Under the pieces are notes generated by a model. It searched no databases. It worked only from the letters and a program-made list of their open reading frames with translations, and had not been told where the DNA came from. A stretch of DNA of 64,000 nucleotides from positions 97,913,411 through 97,977,410 of the forward strand of contig NC_090246.1 in the NCBI RefSeq assembly GCF_037325665.1, given 5' to 3'. Source of the DNA: Littorina saxatilis. Taxonomy: Eukaryota; Mollusca; Gastropoda; Littorinimorpha; Littorinidae. Below, in pieces: positions 12,343-24,741 of this stretch. Made by a program: the position numbers and the translations under genes. The first letter of the stretch is position 1. Each line of letters opens with the position of its first letter.

Positions 12343-15300
12343 GATTCAGAGTAAACTACTGGACCGATCTTTGTGACATTTTACATGAGAGTTCCTGGGT
12401 ATGATATCCCCAGACTTTTTTTCGATAAATGTCTTTGATGACGTCATATCCGGCTTTTTGTAAAAGTTGAGGCGGCACTGTCACACCCTCATTTTTCAAT
12501 AAAATTGATTGACATTTTGGTCAAGCAATCTTCGACGAAGGCCGGACTTTGGTATTGCATTTCAGCTTGGTGGCTTAAAAATTAATTAATGACTTTGGTC
12601 ATTAAAAATCTGAAAATTGTAATTAAATTTTTTTATGAAACGATCCAAATTTACGTTCATCTTATTCTTCGTCATTTTCTGATTCCAAAAACATATAAAT
12701 ATGTTATATTCGGATTAAAAACAAGCTCTGAAAATTAAAAATATAAAAATTATGATCAAAATTATATTTCCGAAATCGATTTAAAAACAATTTCATCTTA
12801 TTCCTTGTCGGTTCCTGATTCCAAAAACATATAGATATGATATGTTTGGATTATACACACGCTCAGAAAGTTAAAACGAAGAGAGGTACAGAAAAGCGTG
12901 CTATGCAGCACAGCGAAACCACTACCGCGCTGAACAGGCTCGTCAGTTTCACTGCGTTTTGCACGAGCGGCGGACTACGGTCATTGTGAAAAAATGCAGT
13001 GCGTTCAGTTTCATTCTGTGAGTTCCACAGCTTGACTAAATGTAGTAATTTCGCCTTGCGCGACTTGTTTTGTTTGTGCATGTGTGTTTGTGTGTGTGTA
13101 AGTAAGTATACGTCCCCGCGCACGTGTGCGTGTGTCAGTGTGTGTTAGCATACGTGTGCGCGCACGTGTGTGTGCGCTTCCATCTCTGTCTGTGTATCAA
13201 GTATATGTGGCGTGTGTGTGTGTGTGCTTCCATCTATGTCTGTGTATCAAGTATATGTGGCGTGTGTGTGGGTGTGATTCAATAATGTGCTTGCTCTGTA
13301 TGTATTCTTAACAGGTGTGTGTGCATGCATGCATGTGTGTCTGTGGGTGTGTGCATGCATGCATGTGTCTGTATGCGTGTATGCATATGTGTGTGTGTGT
13401 GTGTGTGTATGGGAGAGGGGTCATGTATGTTTAGGTGTGTGGTATATTTATTTGTGTGTTAGAGAGAGTCATTACTGCTTGATGGATCATTTGACGTGCT
13501 TCCTTTATCTGTCTACAACCTGGAAATAAAATTACATCTTACTGCCTTTAACGTTTATTTGAAACTTTTTCTTCTCAAATTAAGACAGTTTACAAGGAAA
13601 AGCACTTCCATGCAACTGAGATTTGAGGTCCAAAACATTCAAGTTCTTTAAATGAAACCACTTTTAATTGTGAACATAATAAAGGATAATATTAGCAATG
13701 CCATTTATATTTTATTGTGTAACATTTCATGCCTTTACATTCATACAAAATACCGTTGTCTTTCAAAAGCTTAAAAATGCATGTCCATGGGTACATGTAA
13801 CTGGTGGTCAAAATAATTTGATTGAGAGTTTAGATTTTGATTAAAAGTAAAAAGACAATGACTATTTTTTGTTTTTAAAAGTTATCAAATTGCAGATCCA
13901 TAAATCATTAAAAAGTTGTGTTATAAAACTGTGTGGTCCCAATGAATATTCAATACTTCTCACATCATTCAGGGCATTAGCACATTTGCAAAAGACACAA
14001 TTGAATCAAGTACATCACATGCAATTCTTTAAATGGTAAATGAAATATCAAATTAATTGTTTTACAATAACAAAAGTGAGGTTTTATTTAAAATCATAAA
14101 ACTGTACGTACCACATACAGTTCTTTAATTGGTAAATTTAGTATCAAAACAATTGTTTGGCCATAACAAAAAAAGTCTGACATAAGGTTATATTACCTAC
14201 ACATGTAGTCTAAAGGCATACAGTCAGGCTCAAGTTTTGATGTCAACATGCAATATATATTCAAGTTCAGTCTATGAACTGAGGAGTAATTGAACTGTAA
14301 TGTAAGAAACAACTCTGTAAGGCAGACGGCTGATATATTGGTGATATTTAAAAAAATTAAGGCTGAATTTGAGGTAACATTCTTTGTAACATTCACTGCT
14401 AAAGCTTTAAAAAGGCTGTTATCTAACTACATGTATTAGTAATTACAAACTGTAGGTCTTGGGCCTTGATAACAATCAAAAAATATTGTTAGGCAGTCTG
14501 TTTTAAACACATTCAAAACTGAGTCAGAGGTAGCTTTCAAAGGCAAACTGTTGACACATTTGTAAACACGTTCAGTGAATCTCCCTGCTTTCCTTTTTTC
14601 AAATCTTCTTATCACAGGCGTATACATTGGAAAGCACAACTGGTTAAAATGCTCTGCAGCAGAAGTTGTAAAAGACAGGCAAACATGGTGAAAATACTGA
14701 ATGGAAAATTCTTAATTTAAACAAGACACATCCGTCATGGAATGAAGAGGTGGAATGTAAATAGTAACACTGGTTATACAAATAGTATACTTATAATGCT
14801 GATTCCAACACCACAAAGCATGCAGACTTGCCAGCAAAGATTAACAATGGAAGGGTCAGAGGAAAGCAAAGTGTTCATGTTTTTGGTGCATTCCACTGCT
14901 TTTTCATTTTCTCTCGCACAAGGTTCTGTTCCGCCCATATGGCTGAAAAACAAACAAAGCAGAAGGTAAAAGTTACAGCATCTTCCAGCTTGGAACATGC
15001 ATGTATGCAGAGCAGCAAGACTGATTCCTTGCACAGTGGAACCTCCCTTTTAAAAACTAAAACAAAAATTCTGAGAAAGTCAAGACATAAAACGGATGGG
15101 GGTGGGGGTGGGAGTGAGCTTTAAACTGAAAGTAAATTTACACACTTTGGCAACAGAAAATGTAGAAAAGTAGAGTCATGAACGGGCGGTGGTCTTGCAA
15201 TTGGGGTCTTCCATTATTTTAAGGAAGTTCCGTTGTAGACTAAACCTACTAAGTTATTATTTCAACGAAAGCGGGAAGTATATTGTACAACTTTAATTGC

Positions 15301-15452
15301 TATTGACATTTTTATCAGAGTTAACTATATCATCAAAGAAAATAATTGTTTTTTTCAAAGTATCAATTAATAGGTTAATAAAAGTGTCCTAAAAACAGCT
15401 GTGGTTTTCTGTGGTTCTCTTCTTCTTACCATTTTTCCATTTCAAGACACAC

Positions 15453-15537
<85 letters not shown>

Positions 15538-17835
15538 ATTACACAAGAGCTAGAGCGCAAACTAGCAAATACATACATGTATAAGCTGTTGATAAAGTCA
15601 AGACGATTAAAACTTATAATCTATAAATAATTAAGTCATGACATCACAAATTATAACTGTTTAAAAGTCACTGACATCTAAAATTTACAAAAGAATAAAA
15701 AGCAAAATTAAGCTTAACAGCCCAGTACCACTGCAAATGCACTTTGCCCGAAGCTGGAGTCTTGCTCAGGCTTAGAGCTTCTTTAGAAAACAACCAGAAA
15801 ATACAGAGGAAGTGGTGAAAAGGCACATAATGCTGATACCAGAAATAGTAGGGGATTTTAGAGTGTAAATTGGGTTGATAAAAACACATCACCAAATTAT
15901 GAACAGGTAACACCCTTGGAAAAGAGCTGTAAGATGCTGATGAAATTCAAATGTTGTCCTAATAATTAGCGAGAGTGTGCGGGGGGTGGGAGGGTGGTGA
16001 ACCACTGTACATAAAGGGAAAGGTTGTGTGCGCGCCTGTGTGTGTTTTTAATCTAAGACAAATGTCGCCAATGTTTTTACAGAGTGACGTTAAATAAACG
16101 ATTTTATCATCTTCATATTAATTAGTTGTCAAGCACCAATATCAGTACATGTTAAAAACTGTTCACTGTCAAGCATTCCTGAAAGAATCAGAATGTCATA
16201 CAAAATAATGAACAATATGGCTAAAGTGCTAACAACAGAACAATGAAGGTTCTTTTCTGTGAGGAAGATGCCACTGAGCTCTGGAGCTGATGAAACGCAA
16301 GCTTTAGAGGAAAAGAGTTAAATATACAAGTATTTGTTTCTTTTAATTCACAGAATGACAAAACACCAGAAAATAGACCAGTAAATCACTAACAAGCAAA
16401 CAAGATAGCAATTAATTAGGGAAAGCAAGAGAACCAAAGAGAAAGCTTCTCACTTGACTTTCCCCTTGACTAAAAGAAGTGTTGACCAATATTCCCAAGT
16501 GACAGCACAGTTTATGAGATCAAAAGGGAGTACACACAGCAGACAATCACACTGGAAAAAAACAGTATGTAAAAAAGATGATTCTCACCATATCCATCCT
16601 TGATGACGCGGTATTCATTTGGCATCGGCCCACGTCGTAGATACACCACGTCACTGTGTGTAGCTTTTGTGGTGCTGTCCATAGTGGGCATGGAGTGGCC
16701 GGGGAACACGTTGTATCTTGTCACGTGACCAACGTCAAAGTAACTTCCTGAGGCTTTGGCCTCATAGTCTTTTGTGTCTACTTCCAGACGTGCTTTTGCC
16801 GAGCGTCCTGACCTTTTCTGCTTCTCCATCGTCTCTGTCACTTTCTTCTCATCTGACAGAAGAGCATCACAGACTCTGCTACCAAACTGGTGTCTGATGT
16901 TTGGAGGGAGCTGCACCGCACTCCTTGGTTTGAGAGGCTTCTCCACATCAGGATCAACTTTAGGATTCATCCCAAGACGGATCTTCTCAAGGTTATTGTT
17001 CTCTGATTCATTCAAGGCAAGGAGGGCAGGGTCAGGTTCATACTTCTGCATCCGACCGAACTCGTTCCCTTTGCTGAGAAAGTCACCGATGAGGCTGTAG
17101 TTATGGGTTGGGGGCTTTGCGCCATACCTGTCGCGATCGTAGCTGCCGTGTTTGTTGAGGCCTACGATGTTGATCTCTTCAGAATGCTCCAAGTCTTGCT
17201 TGGTCAGCCAGCTGGGTTTCTGGCGCCTTGGCTGTGGTTTCCCATCAGCTTCACTCTTGAAGGCCAGGGCTTTCAGTTCCTTCTCCTTCAGCTGCTGCTG
17301 AGCTTCTACCAGAGACTGGTTCTGAATACTGATGTCACTGATAGCCTTCTGCACCATGGCCCTGGCTGAAAAACAGGGGATAACAAAGATCTGACAAGTG
17401 ATGACTGTTAATGATAAGCATTTTTGTCTGACTGATGTAAGTGATCACTAAATTCTGTTCTGTTCTAACAGACATGCCAAATAAACATCTTCAAATATGC
17501 TTGAGTTTCTTTTCTACGAGCAATCTCACCCCAGTGCCAGTGTAGTGAGAACATGTCAAAAGTTCACTCCAAAGGAGGCTATAACTTTGTTTTGACTTGA
17601 GAATGTGAATGTGCAGTTCATGGTGGAATACAGATAAACTCCCTTTCCATAAATCTTCATATGACTAAGAAAACAAACATGGCTCATAAAAGATACAGCC
17701 ATATCTGTGCATGTCCTGGGGGATGGTCAAGTCAGTTGCTTCAGTCAGAACAGTATTTTTCTTGTTTCTTTTTATATTTAGTCAAGTTTTGACTAAATAT
17801 TTTAACGTAGAGGGGGGAATCGAGACGAGGGTCGT

Positions 17836-17889
<54 letters not shown>

Positions 17890-18987
17890 TCTGTGTGTGT
17901 GTAGAGCGATTCAGAGCAAACTACTGGACCGATCTTTATGAAATTTTGCATGAGAGTTCCTGGGATTGATATCCCCGAACGTTTTTTTCATTTTTTTGAT
18001 AAATGTCTTTGATGACGTCATATCCGGCTTTTCGTGAAAGTTGAGGCGGCACTGTCACGCTCTCATGTTTCAACCAAATTGGTTGAAATTTTGGTCAAGT
18101 AATCTTTGACGAAGCCCGGACTTCGGTATTGCATTTCAGCTTGGTGGCTTAAAAATTAATTAATGACTTTGGTCATTAAAAATCGGAAAATTGTAAAAAA
18201 AAATATAAAATTTATAAAACGATCACAATTTACGTTCATCTTATTCTCCATCATTTTCTGATTCCAAAAACATATAAATATGTTATATTTGGATTAAAAA
18301 CAAGCTCTGAAAATTAAATATATAAAAATTATTATCAAAATTAAATTGTCGAAATCAATTTAAAAACACTTTCATCTTATTCCTTGTCGGTTCCTTATTC
18401 CAAAAACATATAGATATGATATGTTTGGATTAAAAACACGCTCAGAAAGTTAAAACAAAGAGAGGTACAGAAAAGCGTGCTATCCTTCGTAGCGCAACTA
18501 CTACCCCGCTCTTCTTGTCAATTTCACTGCCTTTGCCATGAGCGGTCGACTGACGATGCTACGAGTATACGGTCTTGCTGAAAAATGGCATTGCGTTCAG
18601 TTTCATTCTGTGAGTTCGACAGCTACTTGACTAAATGTTGTATTTTCGCCTTACGCGACTTGTTTTTTTTTATCAGGGGAAATTAAAAACTGTCTTGACT
18701 GCGTTTACACCTTCATGCAACTAGCCTACAAACAGTTGCCCTTGTTTTTGCCTGAACAAAATCCCACCTGATAATTCTCCTTGCAGGTGTTCAGGGATAG
18801 GGTAGCGTTCAGGTTCCTGGCGCCCTTGTCCCACTGTTCTGACCTCTGTCAAACTGATGCCTTCTATCTCTGATTTCTTCACATTTTCCAGCGCGGTGCC
18901 AAAGAGAGAGTGCCTCGGCCTGGCCTGTGTAGGTTTGGCTCTGTGGGGAGACAAGGTCCTTGACTCCACACCTTCCACTGCAGCCAT
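11779..18987 (-). CDS. Unrecognised basic cytoskeletal-type protein, three exons, long isoform
   Basis: I do not recognise the family. Exons on the minus strand are 18768-18987 (ATG at 18987), 16589-17365 and 12133-11779, with consensus splice sites. Exon 1 follows an acceptor at 19011, so a 5' UTR exon lies upstream. The first 332 residues are hydrophilic, with Gln/Lys/Glu-rich helix near residues 75-110 and conserved-looking stretches such as YSLIGDFL, PPNIRHQFGSRVCDALLSDE and MPNEYRVIKDGY. There is no signal peptide or membrane segment. Exon 3 opens VIWREQFVLRKRQEQLW and runs into a Lys-Pro tract. The most protein-like ending (LFEDVVFE to FWAMYDKK, stop at 11779) is one base out of frame with the start of this exon. 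The uninterrupted frame instead ends at 11739 with an unlikely Cys/Arg/His-rich tail. Either one base is missing near 11940 or a small intron is unseen. An alternative short last exon lies at 14875-14942. A ciliary microtubule protein is a guess only. Confidence 0.6.
12252..13070 (+). mobile_element. TTTAGTCAAG MITE, full copy B
   Basis: It has the same ends and interior as copy A, with a shorter (GT)n tract. It lies in the intron before the distal last exon of the unknown gene. A GT-rich tract continues past its right end, so microsatellite growth is seen both inside and beside the element. Confidence 0.85.
13071..13440. repeat. GT-rich minisatellite
   Basis: Degenerate GT repeats include two copies of gcttccatctctgtctgtg-like blocks ending in aagtatatgtggcg, about 60 bp apart, and two copies of a gtgcatgcatgcatgtg block. 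No coding evidence is present. Confidence 0.9.
13541..14874 (-). other. AT-rich stretch, probable 3' UTR of the short isoform
   Basis: It follows the stop codon of the alternative last exon on the minus strand and lacks open frames. Internally, two diverged direct copies (near 14010 and 14120) share caattctttaa-like and aattgtttt motifs. A minus-strand AATAAA (as tttatt) occurs near 13552. Its use as a UTR is inference. Confidence 0.4.
14875..14942 (-). CDS. Alternative terminal exon of the unknown minus-strand gene
   Basis: After a strong acceptor (gtttttcag on the minus strand) the exon joins the phase-1 donor at 16589 in frame. It adds AIWAEQNLVREKMKKQWNAPKT and a stop. It resembles the start of the other last exon (VIWREQFVLRKRQEQLW), with shared IW, EQ, basic residues and QW/LW. 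The two therefore look like duplicated, mutually exclusive 3' ends. This isoform would be 354 residues. Confidence 0.6.
15448..15537 (+). repeat. (CA)n microsatellite
   Basis: Two CA runs are separated by a CAGCA interruption. The tract lies in the intron between the second exon and the proximal last exon of the unknown gene. Confidence 0.95.
17776..18665 (+). mobile_element. TTTAGTCAAG MITE, full copy C
   Basis: This is the longest copy at about 890 bp, because its (GT)n tract near the left end reaches roughly 60 bp. Ends are ATTTAGTCAAG and CTTGACTAAAT. It lies in the intron between exons 1 and 2 of the unknown minus-strand gene. No open frame was found. Confidence 0.85.
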
Positions 18988-20146
18988 GGTTGTCAGTTCC
19001 TTTAATGTATCTGGCAAAAGGAGTTATATGTCACTAGTTAACTATATTTATCATTATAATAGAATAGCTCTGAGAAAGGTGTATGGTATATATATATTGA
19101 CAGTGTCTACACTGTCTATTTACCTGACAAACAGATCATATTTCAAAAGATTTTTTGGTCAAAGTATGTCTGAAGGAAGACTGAATTGCAAAAAATCTAA
19201 AAGATGAAGTCCCTTCTTTGTAAGATGGGTAGAGATTTTATTGTATAAATCAGAAAGTTGTATAAATTTTATGGGCTGGTTAGCCGAATGTATTGAATTG
19301 AACGCTGGTATCAGACAGGGCTGTTCGTTTTCACCGATGGCCTTCATTCTTGCATTAGAATTGTTGGCCTTGAAAATTCGAAATGATGGTTCAATTAAGG
19401 GTCTGCCTCTGCCGAAAGAGACTAATGATAATTATGATATGTTCTTTAAGATATTATTATATGCTGATGATGTGACCCTATTTTTGAACGATATGGATGA
19501 GTTAAAAAACGCATTAACCCTTGTTATCTATTTTTCCAAATTCTCTGGTTTGGCAATGAATAGACAAAAAACTGAAATCATGGCCTTAGGCAATAATAAA
19601 TATGGTTATGCAAATGAGTGTGGGTTAAGGTGGACTACAAAAGTGAAGATTTTGGGAATTCATTTCAGTAGCTCCTCATCGGTCTCTGAGATTGAAGAAA
19701 ACTGGACAAGCCGTATTGAAAATATGCGACGCAACATAGTGAAATGGTTTAAACGAAATTGTAGTATCATGGGGAAAATATGCATAGTGAAATCCCTTTT
19801 GTTATCGCAGATTATTTATCCATTGCAAGCACTGGTAATACCCGAAAAGGTATTGAGGTCTAACGAATGACGTATCACAACGTGCGCGGTCGTCCTTGGC
19901 AGTCAAGAAAGCCGCGGGCGCCGCCGCGATCACTGTGCAGACGACACTTCTAGACCGCCAATATTTTTTGTGTGCATCACGTGCTCCACATAAATCGGCC
20001 AGAAACGAAGCAATTGGGAAACCTGGCTTGACTGAGATAAATACTTTGTTTTACAGATTTATTTGGAAAAAACGATTTTCAAACACTAAGGCATTTGAGA
20101 AAGTTAAAAGAAAAGTGATGTGTCAAGAGTTTCCTGATGAGGGTTT

Positions 20147-20484
20147 GTTTGATTGTTTGTTTGTTTGTTCGTTCATGGGCTGAAACTCCCACGGCTTTTA
20201 CGTGTATAACCGTTCAGCCATACGCCGCTTTCGGAGGAATCATGCTGGGTATTTTCGTGTTTCCATGACCCACCGAACTCTGACATGGATTACAGGATCT
20301 TTTTCGTGCGCACTTGGTCTTGTGCTTGCGTGTACACACGGGGGTGTTCGGACACCGAGGAGAGTCTGCACACAAAGAAGACTCTGAGAAATAAATCTCT
20401 CGCCGAACGTGGGGACGAACTCACGCTGACAGCGGCCAACTGGATACAAATCCAACGCTCTACCGACTGAGCTACATCCCCGCC
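20147..20484 (-). mobile_element. tRNA-derived SINE (family B) inside the LINE
   Basis: On the minus strand the head reads gggatgtagctcagtcgg (A box), with a B-box-like gtgagttcg further in, and the tail is a GTTT/AAAC-type repeat. A 14-bp target duplication, cctgatgrggggttt-like with one mismatch, lies at 20133-20146 and 20485-20498. The LINE reading frame stops and resumes exactly at these borders, so the SINE is younger than the LINE. Confidence 0.9.
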
Positions 20485-20765
20485 CCTGATGGGGGTTTAA
20501 AAATGATTGATGTAATTGATATGCAGTCCTCTTGTTTGTTGTCCTGGGCAGCAAATTTATTGAACGAAAAGCAGGAAAGATGGAAACAGATACCGATACA
20601 TATGTTTTCGAAGCTTGGTAAAAGGTTGTGTTGCTTCCAATCTAACATCACGGTAAATTTTTTTAAAGGATTGGGATTAATTAAAAATGCATTTGGAAAC
20701 AAGTTTTAATTTGTTGGTTGAAAGATAAGGACATGATTCAGAGAGCAGTAGGTGGAGAAATGTTA

Positions 20766-21816
20766 TTAAAGGCACAGTAAGCCTCCCGTAAACCATCACA
20801 GATACGGTCAGGCTTTTACACACAGTACAAACACCCTTTCATCGATTGAGAACATCCTAGGTGCCCTCCGTAGAGAGCGAACAATTTTCAAAGAATTTAT
20901 TTTTGCGTGGTTTATCTTACCCCTGAGCCATCGTGAACCCGTGTGATCCAGTTTCCCTTTTTCACAATGTAGTCGTCAGTTAGTCATTTGAATGCGACTC
21001 GATGTCAGCTTATCTACAATAGTACGTTTTTATGCACGAAACAAACAGCTGTGGTTCACAAGAACTCTAGCGATGGCTTTTGACTGTTGAGAGGAACGGC
21101 GATATGCATAAACCGTCGTCTGCTACGACCCTTGCGTGACCCTGCTTCCGGGCTTTTCTTTTTTCAAACTTTCACAACTTCGAATTGTACTGATCTTGTC
21201 TTGATGAAAAAAGAATTCTTTTATGATTAAATAATGTTTGTGTAACAAGCTGTCAATTTATTATTTAGATTTTAAAAGTTAGGTCTAGCGCAAAAACGCA
21301 CCACGGTCCAAAAACATTCTGATAATCATCGATCCACGGCTATCGCCAGTTTACATCGATAGAATGAGACCCGAAGTGTAGTAACTCATGTTTGACCTGA
21401 GTTCAGGATGGGTCCAAAAAGTGTTCGAGACAATCTGCAAAATTAATTCTTTAAAAATTGCTCGCTCTTTACGTAGGGCACCTAAGATGTTCCCGTTTGG
21501 TGAGCGTTCAAATGGAAGGGTGTTTGTACTGTGTGTAAAAGCCTGACAGTATCTGTGATGGTTTACGGGAGGCTTACTGTCCGGGCGTGATTTCCGGTAT
21601 TGAATATTCATAACAGCCGTCCAGCACCAAAACGAGGCGCCATTGTTGTAGAGGACCAAGTCCACGAAAATAAATTCTTTGAAAATTACTCACGCTCGAC
21701 AGAAAGCAGCCAGGATGTTCCCGTTCGGTGAGCGTTCAAATGGAAGTATGCTTCTACTGTATGTAGACGCTCGGGGAGCTCTGTGATGGTTTACGGGAGG
21801 CTTACTGTGCCTTTAA
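20766..21816. mobile_element. TTAA-flanked non-autonomous element with 37-bp TIRs (piggyBac-like target)
   Basis: TTAA followed by AGGCACAGTAAGCCTCCCGT starts the element, and the exact inverse ends it before TTAA; 37 bp are identical. The first 140 bp also have an inverted copy at about 21440-21592. A further partial right end of about 220 bp follows, so the right terminus is duplicated. No transposase remains. TTAA targets are characteristic of piggyBac. Confidence 0.8.
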
Positions 21817-22650
21817 GTGATACGTGTTTATGGAACAGCAGTGATATAATGTATTGTGGCCAAACGCTGTTTTTTAACGATTGGATTAAAGCAGGCGTTT
21901 GTCGAGTAAAGGATGTAGCTGTTGGTAATGAGTTTTTGCCCTTTAATATTATGTTGGATGTAAGCCCACAAGATTCTTTTTATATAGGGCCATAAATTAT
22001 TGTACAGCAGTTAAAGCAGTAGCACTACGCTCTGCAAGTGGAAATGTATGTGGATTGAACGGTTTAAAGAATTTGAGTAAGCCTGTCAATGTCGCAAAAT
22101 AATTACAAAGGAAAAATATGTGGATCCGGTTATAGTTCAATTTTGTGAACATAAATTTGATTTCAGGCCGGAAAAAGAGCAGTGGTCAATAGTAACGATT
22201 GCGAATGTTACAATGGAAAATATTGCACAATATTTACCCCACAAATATTTTATTGTATAAAATAGGCATTTCCTCGAGTAATTGTTGTACTTATTGTGAG
22301 AACGAAATTGATTATATTGAAATTTTTTTTTACTTTTGCCCGAAAATTATGTCCATTTGGAAATGCGTTGAGGATAAAGTGAATTGTAAATATAAAATGA
22401 TTATTAAAATTACCGTAAAGGAAGTTTTTTGGGGGCGTATTTGAAAATTCACAAAATTCCTATGTGAATTATTTGATTGTGATAGCCAAAATGTGTGTTG
22501 GTATTTAAAGATATGGTTCCCCTCTGGATATTGTATTGATTTTCAGAGAGGGAATTGTTGTATAAAAAAGTTGTTAAAAAGCTTTAAAGATATTTAGAAA
22601 TAGGATTGGTAATGATATAGGTATATTCAAAGAAGAGATATTAAAATAAC

Positions 22651-23490
22651 AAGAAGGGCAAAGCCCATACGACTCACATGCTTGACCTTGACCTTAACAT
22701 GACCTTGACCTTCAGGGTCAAGGTCAAATAACTAAACCTAGCAATGACATCATACACTAAGAACTGCTTTACACATTTTTCCTACCAAAATACATGTGAG
22801 GTCATCCAAGGTCATGCAACACAAAGCTGTTAATTCAAGACATAGGAAGTACAATGGTGCTTATTGGCTCTTTCTACCATGAGATATGGTCACTTTTAGT
22901 GGTTCACTACCTTATTTTGGTCACATTTCATAAGGGTCAAAGTGACCTTGACCTTGATCATATGTGACCAAATGTGTCTCATGATGAAAGCATAACATGT
23001 GCCCCACATAATTTTTAAGTTTGAAACAGTTATCGTCCATAGTTCAGGGTCAAGGTCACTTCAAAATATGTATACAATCCAACTTTGAAGAGCTCCTGTG
23101 ACCTTTACCTTGAAGCAAGGTAAACCAAACTGGTATCAAAAGATGGGGCTTACTTTGCCCTATATATCATATTATAGGTGAGGTATTGAATCTCAAAAAC
23201 TTCAGAGAAAATGGGGAAAATGTGAAAAATAGCTGTTTTTTAGACAACATTTATGGCCCCTGCGACCTTGACCTTGAAGCAAGGTCAAGATGCTATGTAT
23301 GTTTTTTGGGGCCTTGTCATCATACACCATCTTGCCAAATTTGGTACTGATAGACTGAATAGTGTCCAAGAAATATCCAACGTTAAAGTTTTCCGGCCGG
23401 CCAGCCGGCCGGCCGGACGGGGGAGATGGACGGACGGACGACTCGGGTGAGTACATAGACTCACTTTTGCTTCGCATGTGAGTCAAAAAG
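22651..23490. mobile_element. Interspersed element dense in TCAAGGTCA (nuclear-receptor type) motifs
   Basis: Inverted motifs GACTCACATGC (22671) and GCATGTGAGTC (23474) lie near the ends. At least six exact TGACCTTGA/TCAAGGTCA nonamers are scattered inside, and a GGCCGGCC-rich block lies near 23395-23425. TCAAGGTCA is the known ERR/SF-1 extended half-site. No coding region is visible. The superfamily is unknown. Confidence 0.65.
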
Positions 23491-23515
23491 CAGAAAAAAA
23501 AGATCAATGAAGAAG

Positions 23516-23921
23516 GATATAGCTCAGTTGGTAGCGCGCTGGATTTGTATTCAGTTGGCCGCTGTCAGCGTGAGTTCGATCCCAGGTTCGGCGGAAATTT
23601 ATTTCAGAGTCAACTTTGTGTGCAGACTCTCTTCGGTGTCCGAACCCTCCCCCCGTGTACACTACATTGGGTGTGCACGTTAAAGATCCCACGATTGACA
23701 AAAGGGTCTTTCCTGGCAAAATTGCTTAGGCACAGTTAATAATTGTCTACCTATACCCGTGTGACTTGGAATAATAGGCAGCGAAAGGTAAATATGCGCC
23801 AAAATGGCTGCAATCTACTGGCCGTATAAAATTTCATCTCACACGGCATCACTGCAGAGCGCCTAGAACTGTACCCACGGAATATGCGCGATATAAGCGT
23901 CATTGATTGATTGATTGATTG
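23516..23921 (+). mobile_element. tRNA-derived SINE (family B relative), full length
   Basis: The head gatatagctcagttggtagc (A box) and gtgagttcgatccc (B box) are tRNA-like. The first 130 bp match the SINEs at 20147 and 41794. The 3' half (ggccgtataaaatttcat, acggaatatgcgcgatataagcg) recurs at 52965 and 53268. It ends in a (TTGA)n tail. Confidence 0.85.
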
Positions 23922-24138
23922 GATATTGCTCCCCACCAACAACAACAACAAAATAAAAAAATAAAGGCAAAAAAGAAAGGGTTGAAGCAGCCTGCATGCA
24001 ACTGAGATCAAAAAGAAGAGAAAAAAAAAGAAAAAAAAAGAAGTCCCTTCCACTTTGGTGCTATTAAAAGGGATGATGAAAGTGGTGTGTGTTTTCAATT
24101 TTTTAGACCTTTGGTGACATTTCAAAGTGGTCAAGTGA

Positions 24139-24725
24139 GTACAATACAATACAATACAATACAATAACTTTATTAATCTCTAAAAGAGAAATTACATTGC
24201 TGAGCGTTTGTGTCCGTAATAATAACATACATAAAACATTCAAAATAAACATTTGTTCTTTGTCCTGAGAAAATATAGCACATTGGTTATCACATAAGAA
24301 AGTATATTAAAAATAAATTAACATGCATTCACCATCAACAATGCACAAAAGAAAGTCAGCACCTTGCCGGTTATCACATATTGTCTAAGATTAAGAGAGT
24401 AGAATGCAAAACAAAATCAACAATACTGAAACAATACAGAACACTGACCCCGTGCATCAGAGCGACAACACCAGCATCTACCGCCCCACCTGAGAATTGA
24501 AGATGTGAATTGCAGATGGAATGAACGAATTTCTGTAGCGTGTGGATCTTGCGGTTGGTTGTCTGAATCTGTTGCTCCTGTCTGTCCGTCTACTGTCAAA
24601 TTCCGGTCTGAGTGGGTGCGAGTCGTCAGCCAAAATCTTCTGTACCTTGTCAGTCAGTCGTCGTTCATGTGTTGATGTGAAATTGTCCTGCTTCCTCCCA
24701 ACCACCCCACTTGCTTATGAACCTA
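24139..24725 (-). mobile_element. LINE 3' end fragment
   Basis: On the minus strand the peptide HERRLTDKVQKILADDSHPL and then RNSFIPSAIHIFNSQ is the typical C-terminal end of non-LTR reverse transcriptases (CR1/Jockey-like). It is followed by an AT-rich 3' UTR that ends at 24139 in a TTGTA-type repeat. The catalytic domain is missing. Confidence 0.65.
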
Positions 24726-24741
24726 TATAAACTAATAAACT

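Larger units (their letters stand above)
19200..22640 (+). mobile_element. 5'-truncated LINE (L1/Tx1-like reverse transcriptase), interrupted by two insertions
   Basis: The reverse transcriptase shows the template-entry motif GIRQGCSFSP and the catalytic YADD box (LLYADDVTLF), followed by FSGLAMNRQKTE and KILGIHFS. The C-terminal part resumes in three pieces: to about 20132, 20499-20765 and 21817-22620. The last pieces contain LWNSSDIMY and a Cys-His-type end (CTYCENEIDY). A SINE and a TTAA-flanked element break it. The start of the RT, the endonuclease domain and ORF1 are missing, and stop codons and frame changes are present. It is dead and fairly old. Confidence 0.8.
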
